From Pusillimonas sp. MFBS29 (lineage in GTDB: Bacteria; Pseudomonadota; Gammaproteobacteria; Burkholderiales; Burkholderiaceae_B), in contig NZ_JAJEWL010000001.1 of NCBI RefSeq assembly GCF_020687695.1, positions 124,001 through 188,000 of the forward strand: a DNA stretch of 64,000 nt, given 5' to 3'. This document shows positions 37,436 through 44,088 of the stretch, piece after piece (the first letter of the stretch is position 1; each line of letters opens with the position of its first letter). A program made the position numbers and the translations under genes. The notes under the pieces are model-generated. The model did not search any database and was not told the DNA's origin. It saw nothing but the letters and a program-made list of their open reading frames with translations.

Positions 37436-38311
37436 ATGCGTGAGCTCAATCTTGATCATCTCAGAACATTGGTGGCCATCGTTGAACATGGGTCCTTTGT
37501 TGCGGCTGCGCGGGTGTTGCATCTGGCTCCTCCAACGGTCAGTCTTCATATCAACGAGCTCGAAGAGCGACTTGGGGCACAGCTATTGCTGCGCAAGCGC
37601 AAGAAAGCGGAGCCGACCGGAGTAGGGGCGGCTCTGATTGAACGAGCCCAGCGGCTCTTGAATCAGACTGATGCGATGCTCGACGATATTCAGCTATATG
37701 CCGAAGGCAAAACCGGACGTGTACGCGTCAGCGCCGCCACGCCTGTTATTGCTTATCTGTTGCCGGCAGCGCTTGAGCGGCTGTCACAGAAACACCCAGG
37801 CATTGAGGTAGAGCTGGCTGTGCTTAATTCGACTGCAGCCATGGACAAGCTGGCCAAGGGCATGCTGGACATCGCTGCGGTGGCTTTGCCGCAGGGCCAA
37901 ATGGCAGAGGTGCTAGTGCGTCCCTGGAGGAAAGATCCGGTCGTAGCACTCATCCCCGCGCATTGGGATCATCCGGAAAAGGCGACAGCCAGCTGGCTGG
38001 CAACCAAGCCACTTATTCTGAATGACGACAGCACTCAGCTGGCCAGAATTACAAATGAATGGTTTGCCGCGGCTGGCTTGCGGCCCCAGGCCAATATCAG
38101 GGTCAATTACAACGACTCGGCAAAAAGCCTAGTGGGTGCGGGCTACGGTGCAACCCTGCTGTCGTATGAAACGCTATATCCTCAAATCGACAAACGGATC
38201 AAGACTCTTCAACTGGATCCGCCGTTATGGCGTCCCATGGGGATTGCACACCGCAGCGGCCCGCTGGAAATCGCAGTGAAGCATGTGCTTGAGGAGCTGA
38301 GGCGTATATGA
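37436..38311 (+). CDS. LysR-family transcriptional regulator
   Basis: The 291-residue protein has an N-terminal winged HTH (MRELNLDHLRTLVAIVEHGSFVAAARVLHLAPPTVSLHINELEE) and a LysR substrate-binding domain. It is divergent from the FAD oxidase/SDR/kinase/TRAP operon across a 108-bp AT-rich gap, so it is the likely activator of that operon. It is the last chromosomal gene before the integrated island. Confidence 0.9.
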   Translation: MRELNLDHLRTLVAIVEHGSFVAAARVLHLAPPTVSLHINELEERLGAQLLLRKRKKAEPTGVGAALIERAQRLLNQTDAMLDDIQLYAEGKTGRVRVSAATPVIAYLLPAALERLSQKHPGIEVELAVLNSTAAMDKLAKGMLDIAAVALPQGQMAEVLVRPWRKDPVVALIPAHWDHPEKATASWLATKPLILNDDSTQLARITNEWFAAAGLRPQANIRVNYNDSAKSLVGAGYGATLLSYETLYPQIDKRIKTLQLDPPLWRPMGIAHRSGPLEIAVKHVLEELRRI

Positions 38312-38450
38312 GCCAAGGCGCGCGCCTTGGAGATTGTGTACTTTGTATGCCCGTCTTTGGTAGATCGCCCTGATATTCAAATCAGTCGGCTTGCTGATAA
38401 GGGCTCAGACGAAAAAAAAGCACCTACATGAAGTAGATGCTTTTGAACTC
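38312..38450. other. Gap after LysR gene, chromosome side of the island junction
   Basis: No gene is seen in this stretch. Its last part (38406-38442) is a second copy of the tRNA-operon terminator found at 43606-43642. Confidence 0.6.
38406..38442 (-). terminator. Displaced copy of the tRNA operon terminator
   Basis: On the minus strand an imperfect stem (AAGCA-C-CTAC with GTAG-A-TGCTT, 38418-38442) is followed by a T-run (A-run at 38412-38419 on the plus strand). The sequence CAGACGAAAAAAAAGCAC is shared exactly with 43606-43623. It lies just beyond the displaced tRNA-Asp fragment. It is presumably the original terminator, separated from the tRNA by the island insertion. Confidence 0.7.
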
Positions 38451-38503
38451 TTTGGCGGAGCGGACGGGACTCGAACCCGCAACCCCCGGCGTGACAGGCC
38501 GGT
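38451..38503 (-). repeat. attR: displaced 3' part of tRNA-Asp, island boundary
   Basis: These 53 nt match 43658-43710 with a single mismatch (A at 38481 versus G at 43688). They comprise the CCA end, acceptor 3' strand, T arm, variable loop and most of the anticodon stem-loop of tRNA-Asp(GTC). The match stops abruptly after CCGGT and the 5' half is absent, so this is not a functional tRNA gene. It is the distal attachment site of the island. Confidence 0.9.
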
Positions 38504-38633
38504 TATCGAAGTCAATGTTCATGCGGGTTTCCAGCCAAATCATATTCCCAAAAACGTTAAAAACAGGTCGATTTCATGCGGTTTTGCGAACTTTTATTCC
38601 AAAGTCTTTGGCTCGAAACTCTAGGGCCCAACA

Positions 38634-38915
38634 CTAGGCAGGTTCAAGTACACGCATCTCAATGTGCAGTCCAGCGGCAGCGGTCATATTCACCAGTGCA
38701 TCAAGACCAAAAACATTGATTTTTCCACGCATCAGGTCAGAGACGCGGGGCTGAGTTACGCCAAACAGCTTGGCGGCTTCGGCCTGGCTCATCTTGACGT
38801 GAATAATGTGCTGCTTCAGCGCTGTCATGAGGACTGAACGAAGTTTCATGTTTTCAGCTTCTTCCGTGGTGTCCTCAATGGCATCCCAGACGCTGGTAAA
38901 TCGTTGCTTGCTCAT
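38634..38915 (-). CDS. XRE/HTH antitoxin (HigA-like)
   Basis: The 93-residue protein has a C-terminal HTH of the XRE type (KMSQAEAAKLFGVTQPRVSDLMRGKINVFGLDALVNM), matching the HTH_37 group of antitoxins. Its start overlaps the toxin stop by 4 nt (ATGA), with the toxin gene first, as in HigBA-type modules. It should neutralise the toxin and repress the shared promoter upstream of 39250. Confidence 0.88.
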   Translation of the reverse strand: MSKQRFTSVWDAIEDTTEEAENMKLRSVLMTALKQHIIHVKMSQAEAAKLFGVTQPRVSDLMRGKINVFGLDALVNMTAAAGLHIEMRVLEPA

Positions 38916-39250
38916 TTGCTTAGCTCCTGCAATAGGTCCCGATAACGTTTCGAGGCCAGGTCTATATCCGCTTTACTGGTTTTCTCCGTCTTTTTCTGAA
39001 AGCAGTGAATCACATAGACGGCATCGGCGAACTTGGCGATGTAGATGACCCTGAAAGCGCCGTCACTATCGCGAACGCGGATTTCTCTGACGCCTTGGCC
39101 CACTGCTTTCATAGGCTTCCAGTCGTCCGGGTCCCAACCGTTTTGCACCTGATCGATCTGGTAACCCGCTTCGCGCTTGGCAGAGGGCGGGAAGGCGCGA
39201 AGATCATCAAGTGAGGTTCCGAGGAACTCGACAGGCTTGGATGGTGACAT
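38912..39250 (-). CDS. RelE/HigB-like toxin (phage-derived Gp49-like family)
   Basis: The 112-residue protein has the pattern of Gp49-like/HigB toxins: FLGTSLDDLRAFPPSAKREAGYQI, then VREIRVRDSDGAFRVIYIAKFADAVYVIHCFQKKTEKTSKADIDLA. The VYVIHCFQKKTEKT core with basic residues is the catalytic face in RelE-fold ribonucleases. I chose the ATG at 39250 over a TTG at 39256. The pair lies inside the island between attR and the PARIS-like genes and probably stabilises the island. Confidence 0.88.
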   Translation of the reverse strand: MSPSKPVEFLGTSLDDLRAFPPSAKREAGYQIDQVQNGWDPDDWKPMKAVGQGVREIRVRDSDGAFRVIYIAKFADAVYVIHCFQKKTEKTSKADIDLASKRYRDLLQELSK

Positions 39251-39487
39251 GCGCAATTTATATAATATTTTGTATGTTTTGACAAGCCCAATGTTGCTGT
39301 TTTATCAGCATATGGATAAACGACGCTGACCGGCAGTTATCGACCCATTGCAGCCGTTCACCTTTGAGGCAAGCAGTCGCTCAGCTGTTAGAGTTGACCG
39401 ACACGCAGCGCGATGCCGCTGCGTGACCGAGTCGAACCATCTGCTAGAGAGTTCTCCCACCTTGACCACTGCTTATCGGATCTGCAT
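39251..39487. other. Gap between the toxin promoter and the DUF4435 gene
   Basis: This stretch of about 240 nt holds no recognisable gene. The first 60 nt are AT-rich and must include the toxin-antitoxin promoter on the minus strand (TATAATAT-like sequence near 39260-39270). Confidence 0.5.
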
Positions 39488-40402
39488 CTATGTAGATGCA
39501 ACCATCCTTGTCACAAACTCTCGGAAACCCATTGGCAAATCCGAGCGAGAGGCGAGCGAGCGGTGGGTAATGACAGTGGAAGAAAACTTTATATTCAAAC
39601 GAGTCGTGAAAACTTCGCCAGAAGGATTCCGGGCCTCATCGGCAAGCCTTTCCACCCAAGTGACAAGAAACTGGAATAGGAACTTCCCCCGGTGGCGCGA
39701 TTGCGGATCGAGTTGCTCGAAATCACTTCGTAAGGTTTCAACTGCTTCCTCCGGCAACTGAGATTCGACCGCAAGTTCCTTGTCAAGGACTTCTGGACCA
39801 ACGTTTGCCTCGATTCGCCCTACATGAATGCGAGCAAACCTACGTACTTCTGGCGTGACGGAGGGCAAACGCACTCCCAAGCGCCTACAACAATAGATTC
39901 GAAAATTAGCGCTGGTGAGTGCAACTACCAAATCACGTAAAGTACGATGGTACGCTTGCTTTGCTGCATCGAATTCAGCAGAGCCTTCCTCAAGTCGAAA
40001 CTCATCCCGCAACACACTTGCGACAACATGCTCATCAACAAGATAGCTCTCAACGGAGTAGCGATCCGTGCAGAAGATATCTGGTCCCGACTCCTGCCCC
40101 AACAGTTCGTCGAAGTCCCGATCCACCGCAAAGAATACGCCGGGACGAAGTTCGGTTTCGTCTCTGGCTAGCAACGTTCGAAGGCCCAGTAATTGCTCCT
40201 TGCCGTTGCCCGAGAGCATTCTTATCATGCAAATATCAGCGACTCGGTTGACCCAAGTTTCGTAGGGACCAATATCGTCGACACCCTCCACAATCAGAAT
40301 CGGGGGCTCCTGAAACCGCGAGCGTAGCTGGCTCAGCCTCAGCTTCAATACGGTAGGAGACTTACGCGCCTCACGTGCCCTCTCCAATAACTGGGCGGTC
40401 AT
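39488..40402 (-). CDS. ariB: DUF4435 / TOPRIM nuclease, AriB-like effector of a PARIS-type system
   Basis: The 304-residue protein matches the DUF4435 pattern. The TOPRIM acidic motif is in ILIVEGVDD (E39, D42, D43), followed by FFAVDRDFD (D94, D96, D98) and TDRYSVESYLVDEHV with E118, in the order typical of OLD/AriB TOPRIM proteins. The rest is helical and unfamiliar. In PARIS, AriB is held inactive by the AriA ATPase and, once released by a phage anti-restriction protein, cleaves host tRNA. Its ATG directly abuts the ATPase stop (TAAATG), so the two are coupled. Assignment rests on domain pair, order and size; I did not compare against reference sequences. Confidence 0.8.
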   Translation of the reverse strand: MTAQLLERAREARKSPTVLKLRLSQLRSRFQEPPILIVEGVDDIGPYETWVNRVADICMIRMLSGNGKEQLLGLRTLLARDETELRPGVFFAVDRDFDELLGQESGPDIFCTDRYSVESYLVDEHVVASVLRDEFRLEEGSAEFDAAKQAYHRTLRDLVVALTSANFRIYCCRRLGVRLPSVTPEVRRFARIHVGRIEANVGPEVLDKELAVESQLPEEAVETLRSDFEQLDPQSRHRGKFLFQFLVTWVERLADEARNPSGEVFTTRLNIKFSSTVITHRSLASRSDLPMGFREFVTRMVAST

Positions 40403-41779
40403 TTACGGCTTACCTCCCTGCCTACGAATCTGCATAGGTCCTGCATACTTGTCCAAGTCGTTGTCAAATATAAAGGGAGAGTGAGTAATCGCGAGAAGCT
40501 GGGCGCAACCGGGCGAAGTGATAACGTCAGGGAGTAGCCGCTTCTGCCAGTCAAGAGACAGAGAAAGCTCGGGCTCATCTATCAGCACGATTTTCTGTCC
40601 AGACTCCAAGTACAGATGCGAAAACAACGAGATTACCTGTTTTTCACCGGACGACAGCGCCTCGAGGTCAATTTCATCGCCGTTGAAGACGTTCCTGACT
40701 ACCACTTTCATGAGGTTCGAATCGTACGTCAGCGTCTTCTCATCGCTGGACAGGCTCAAGTAGACATTCACCTGTTCAACAAACTTCTCCACATTGGTTT
40801 CGAGCTGCTTGGTACGGTCCACTACGGCCTTGAGCTTGGAGAGAAAGTATCTCAGTATCAACTGATCAGGTTGATGGATTTCACCTGTTTCATAGAGGTG
40901 TTTGAGTGATTCGAGCCGATTGGTTTTCGATTGGTCCGACTCTACTCTGGAGAAAAACAGGCGAAGTGCATCGATGTCGGGGAGAGTTTCAAACTGATGG
41001 CTATTCGGGTTGATCTTGCCCCCGAGTGCATCGTCAATGATCGCGGCACTGATTGTTCGATACTGGCTGTTCGAATATCTCTGGATGTCGGCTAGGATTT
41101 CAGCAAGTCGATCTTGGACATCGCGTAGACCGTATCTAATACGATCTGTATTCTCAGGCTCACGCTGTCGCCTTCCCGGGGTGGTTCGCCGTTGGGCCTT
41201 TGGAGCGGAAAGCTCTACACGTCGATACGTCGGAAGGTACAACAGTTGAAACTTGCTGATTAGTGAATTGAGTGTTGCAGTCGTTTCCGAGAGCGCCGTG
41301 GGCATCTCAGCTGCCGATTCTCGAATAGTCGAGAGTATTTCCGTGAAATCGTCTGCATCGTATGGAGATGAGTAGTAGATCTCGTTTAACAGGCGTACGT
41401 CGCCGAAAGACGAAATGTCTTCGGGGTCGAGTTGGAGGATGGCCTCCCGAATAGCTGCAGGAGAGCTCACGGTAAATCGGCTCAACTTATCGAGCTCAGC
41501 GTCAGTCGATCCCGCCATTTCAAAACCCAGCAGGTCCGTCTTGGCTACTTGTAGTGGTGAAGCATGACCTGAGATGTCGCACTCTATCTTGTCGAATCGG
41601 ATCTTCGCCAGCCGATAGAAATCCCTCTTCAAAAACGCATACAGTGCAGCAAGAATCGTTGTCTTACCAGCACCGTTCTCAGCGATGATAACCCGTGCTG
41701 GCCCGGTGAATGCGATCTCGACGTCCTTGTATCCATGGAGGCCGGTTATTTGGAATCTCTTAATGATGGGTTCTGACAT
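40403..41779 (-). CDS. ariA: ABC-type AAA ATPase, AriA-like sensor of a PARIS-type system
   Basis: The 458-residue protein has a Walker A motif AENGAGKTT (residues 33-41), a long helical insertion with GRRQREPENTDR, an ABC signature LSSGEKQ (375-381), Walker B IVLIDEPELSLS (397-408) and an H-loop THSPFIF (432-438). This is the AAA_15/AAA_21 Rad50-like layout. AriA of PARIS has the same layout and forms an oligomer that traps AriB and senses phage-encoded restriction inhibitors such as Ocr. I chose the ATG at 41779 (MSEPIIKRF), with AAGGG upstream; an ATG at 41800 is an alternative. The gene precedes ariB, the usual order. Confidence 0.8.
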   Translation of the reverse strand: MSEPIIKRFQITGLHGYKDVEIAFTGPARVIIAENGAGKTTILAALYAFLKRDFYRLAKIRFDKIECDISGHASPLQVAKTDLLGFEMAGSTDAELDKLSRFTVSSPAAIREAILQLDPEDISSFGDVRLLNEIYYSSPYDADDFTEILSTIRESAAEMPTALSETTATLNSLISKFQLLYLPTYRRVELSAPKAQRRTTPGRRQREPENTDRIRYGLRDVQDRLAEILADIQRYSNSQYRTISAAIIDDALGGKINPNSHQFETLPDIDALRLFFSRVESDQSKTNRLESLKHLYETGEIHQPDQLILRYFLSKLKAVVDRTKQLETNVEKFVEQVNVYLSLSSDEKTLTYDSNLMKVVVRNVFNGDEIDLEALSSGEKQVISLFSHLYLESGQKIVLIDEPELSLSLDWQKRLLPDVITSPGCAQLLAITHSPFIFDNDLDKYAGPMQIRRQGGKP

Positions 41780-42112
41780 TTGGAATACCCTTGTTGTCAT
41801 TCAGCTCTGCTGCGAACATATCTGAACTGGCAAGCTTTGTCACCTCGTGGTTATGGCCCTCGGGCTAAACGGATGTGGGTTGATAGCGACAAACCTTAAA
41901 CGCAGATGGTCACTCTCTGAACGGCAAACGAATCGTTATACAAAATAATAAGGCCGGAAAAGCAGTAGCCAACGGCATAGTTGTTGTGCGCCCCACGTGG
42001 CATGAACGTAGAGCATATCGCTTCGCAGGAATGACCGCTATCAGAATCGGGTTGCGACTGGCCGCTTCTGGCCGTAAGCAGACGTTCTCGGCAACTCTGG
42101 CGCAGGCGCTCG
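41780..42112. other. Gap between the integrase 3' end and ariA
   Basis: I see no gene in these 333 nt. An 85-codon frame across 41896-42153 on the minus strand shows no known motif and runs into the integrase end. The promoter of the ariA-ariB pair should lie in the part next to 41780. Confidence 0.5.
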
Positions 42113-43216
42113 CTATCTAGCAGGCGTCGCCTCCCGCACCCGCCGACGGTCATATACCTCCCGGATCATCCGTTCCGAAGAGTGCAGCGTTGCATCCATC
42201 ACATCGTCATGGCCCGAGGCCAGCTTGTCTGTGATGCCCTTAGGGCGGCAATCTTGAAGAGAAAAGCGCTGGAAGGGCACATTCTCTTCATCTGCAAGCG
42301 CCTTTGCTTTCACCATGAGCTTGTGCAGCATTGTTTTCCAGCCGCCTTTCGTGTACCGCTCCCCGGTGCTGGTTCCAAACACGAAGCACTCCTGCGATGG
42401 TTCTGGACCTCGCAAGGAAAGGGCCTCACCGATGGTGGCCTTGAGCTCGGCGCTCCAATGTATCAGGCCTACAATGGGTACATCGCTGCGTCTGATCTTT
42501 CCCGCCTTCCAGGAGATGCCTTGCTCGTTGATTTGCTGCACCTGCAGCGCTCGGACCTCAACAGACCGGCGTAGGCACAGCCAAGCCGTCTTCAATGCCA
42601 AGGCAACCACCAGGTACTGTCCTCCCATCTGTCGGCCCGCCCTGACCGTCAGATCCATCTCATTGTCTGTCACCAAACGTGCAGTGCGTTTGGTTTTTGA
42701 CTTCTTCACACGGTCGAATGGATTGCCGGCAAGAATGCCAAGCGTGATTGCATACTCAAGGATGAGTCTAGCCAATGCGATCTCTTTGTTGCCTTTCGCG
42801 GAGCGTCCCTTGCTTTGGGAGTCGCGCAGGTAGGTATAAGCATCAACTTTGGTAAGCGCTGTGACCCGTCTTCTGCCGAAGGCCCGATTGAGTTGAGCTA
42901 TCTCCCTTTCGTTTTCTTCCAACGTGCTATCGGCTCGTTTTTCTGCTGAGTCCCGTGGTAAGGTCTTTTGCCAGCTGAGCCAATGCTTGGCAACGGTAGT
43001 GAATGTTTTACTGTGGAGGCAGTCTTGCTGATCTCCTGTGGCTCGATATGCTGCTTCCTCTCGAAGGGCGGCGATTTCCTCTTGGTCGGAAACATCACAA
43101 CGCAGGCGAAAGGCCCATGTGCCATCGGGGCGCTTGTAGCCGATGGAATAGACTCTTACCCCGTGTCTCTCGTAGACGCGGGAAGGTAAAGTTCCGACTG
43201 GGTGCTGGCAATGCAT
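42113..43216 (-). CDS. Tyrosine-type site-specific integrase of the island
   Basis: The 367-residue protein has an N-terminal arm-binding-like region, a SAM-like core-binding domain (about 70-170) and a catalytic domain. Catalytic positions are R217 (CLRRSVE), K240, R324 (LQDCRPKG), H345 (LHSS) and the nucleophile Y355 (IREVYDRR). Box II reads QDCR where most integrases have HxxR, so Q321 replaces the usual His. I chose the ATG at 43216 (MHCQHPVG) because AGGGAGA lies upstream; the longer frame to 43432 adds 72 unlikely residues over the palindrome-rich region. It targets tRNA-Asp, 0.4 kb away. Confidence 0.9.
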   Translation of the reverse strand: MHCQHPVGTLPSRVYERHGVRVYSIGYKRPDGTWAFRLRCDVSDQEEIAALREEAAYRATGDQQDCLHSKTFTTVAKHWLSWQKTLPRDSAEKRADSTLEENEREIAQLNRAFGRRRVTALTKVDAYTYLRDSQSKGRSAKGNKEIALARLILEYAITLGILAGNPFDRVKKSKTKRTARLVTDNEMDLTVRAGRQMGGQYLVVALALKTAWLCLRRSVEVRALQVQQINEQGISWKAGKIRRSDVPIVGLIHWSAELKATIGEALSLRGPEPSQECFVFGTSTGERYTKGGWKTMLHKLMVKAKALADEENVPFQRFSLQDCRPKGITDKLASGHDDVMDATLHSSERMIREVYDRRRVREATPAR

Positions 43217-43657
43217 GAGATGTCTCCCTGCGTTGTGGTGTGCTATTTGATCCAGGGCTTGCGGGGCCGAGTCGCCGCTAGGGGGCGCTCTGTTGGAACG
43301 AGTTTGCGAAAAACAGCCAAGTTTCGCAGGTATGTGCGGGGGGGCGTCGGAGCGTCGCTCGTCATGCTCCGCGAAATACGTATTGCGCAATGCGCATTGT
43401 GCATTGCATGATGAGCGGAGTGTAATGCGCACCCATCTGGGGGCGCATATCAGCAGGGAAGCGGGACACGAATACCGCCAGCCTGTGCCGGTATTCGTAC
43501 AGGCGGGCCTACTTGGAAAGCCAGGCCTGGCGCGGCTTTCCAGCCAGACAGAAAATCGGGTAATCCAAATTTTGGAACAAAGACTCCGACTTTGGAATAA
43601 AAAAGCAGACGAAAAAAAAGCACTTACATGATGTAAGTGCTTGATTTTACTGAATTA
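43217..43657. promoter_or_regulatory. Palindrome-rich attachment arm region upstream of the integrase
   Basis: No gene is seen in these 440 nt. It holds several inverted repeats. CGCTCGTCATGC (43356-43367) pairs with GCATGATGAGCG (43406-43417) with one mismatch, enclosing the 10-bp palindromes AATACGTATT and AATGCGCATT. ACGAATACCG (43468-43477) pairs exactly with CGGTATTCGT (43489-43498). TGGAAAGCC (43514-43522) pairs with GGCTTTCCA (43534-43542). TCCAAA-T-TTTGGA lies at 43564-43576. TTTGGAA recurs at 43571 and 43591. This looks like integrase and accessory-protein binding sites plus the int promoter. Confidence 0.6.
43606..43642 (-). terminator. Rho-independent terminator of the Ala-Glu-Asp tRNA operon
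   Basis: On the minus strand a perfect 11-bp stem with a 3-nt loop (AAGCACTTACA, TGA, TGTAAGTGCTT; 43618-43642) is followed by a run of eight Ts (43612-43619 on the plus strand as As). It sits 18 nt after the tRNA-Asp 3' end. A degenerate second copy lies at 38406-38442 at the other island end. Confidence 0.88.
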
Positions 43658-43710
43658 TTTGGCGGAGCGGACGGGACTCGAACCCGCGACCCCCGGCGTG
43701 ACAGGCCGGT
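43658..43710 (-). repeat. attL: tRNA-Asp 3' part forming the proximal island boundary
   Basis: This 53-nt segment is inside, and 2 nt beyond, the intact tRNA-Asp gene and is repeated at 38451-38503 with one mismatch. Divergence begins inside the anticodon stem at GGT|ATTC versus GGT|TATC. The crossover therefore took place in the anticodon-to-3' end part of the gene, typical of tyrosine integrases. Confidence 0.88.
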
Positions 43711-43736
43711 ATTCTAACCAACTGAACTACCGCTCC
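43660..43736 (-). tRNA. tRNA-Asp(GTC)
   Basis: The 77-nt gene folds as a standard cloverleaf: acceptor GGAGCGG pairs with CCGCTCC, discriminator G, encoded CCA. The anticodon loop is CTGTCAC and the T loop begins TTCGAGT. It is the last gene of a three-tRNA minus-strand operon and the integration target of the island. Confidence 0.97.
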
Positions 43737-43766
43737 GCAGCGGTGTACTACTTATGCCAGAATCTC

Positions 43767-43842
43767 TGGCGTCCCCTAGGGGATTCGAACCCCTGTACCC
43801 ACCGTGAAAGGGTGGTGTCCTAGGCCTCTAGACGAAGGGGAC
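43767..43842 (-). tRNA. tRNA-Glu(TTC)
   Basis: The 76-nt gene has acceptor GTCCCCT pairing with AGGGGAC, discriminator G and encoded CCA. The anticodon loop is CTTTCAC (TTC), and the T arm is AGGGGTTCGAATCCCCT. It lies between tRNA-Ala and tRNA-Asp. Confidence 0.97.
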
Positions 43843-43929
43843 CGGACAAAACAAGCTGCGTATCATAGCATATTTAATACGCTGTTTTACTGCTATCTGT
43901 CGTTACCGAACAGATTTTCTTCGAAAGAC

Positions 43930-44005
<76 letters not shown>

Positions 44006-44088
44006 GTACTGGCTTGTCTAGCGAAGAAGCGAGATTATGCACCATATTTTTAAAGTGTGCAAGTCATCGCGCCTTTTTAATCATTTTT

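Larger units (their letters stand above)
38504..43657. mobile_element. Integrated island at tRNA-Asp with integrase, toxin-antitoxin and PARIS-like module
   Basis: The segment lies between the 53-bp direct repeats 38451-38503 and 43658-43710. The tyrosine integrase is the gene closest to the intact tRNA and is transcribed away from it, the usual arrangement for tRNA-targeting elements. Cargo consists only of a toxin-antitoxin pair and a two-gene ATPase/TOPRIM module. No replication, packaging, structural or conjugation gene is present, so it needs a helper for transfer, or moves only by excision and uptake. Base composition and codon use in the cargo look lower in GC than in the flanking genes. 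Confidence 0.88.

Noticed and set aside
38451-38503. A second functional tRNA-Asp gene
   Set aside because: Only the 3' part is present; the 5' acceptor strand, D arm and part of the anticodon stem are missing, so it is an attachment-site remnant.
39488-41779. Gabija or a single-protein OLD nuclease
   Set aside because: Gabija and OLD have ATPase and TOPRIM fused in one protein and Gabija has a helicase partner; here they are two genes in ATPase-then-DUF4435 order.
41896-42153. 85-codon minus-strand frame between integrase and ariA, considered as an excisionase or third defence gene
   Set aside because: There is no HTH or other motif, no ribosome site, and it overlaps the integrase end.
43641-43823. 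Small 60-codon frame over the tRNA genes
   Set aside because: It is a spurious translation of tRNA-Asp and tRNA-Glu sequence.
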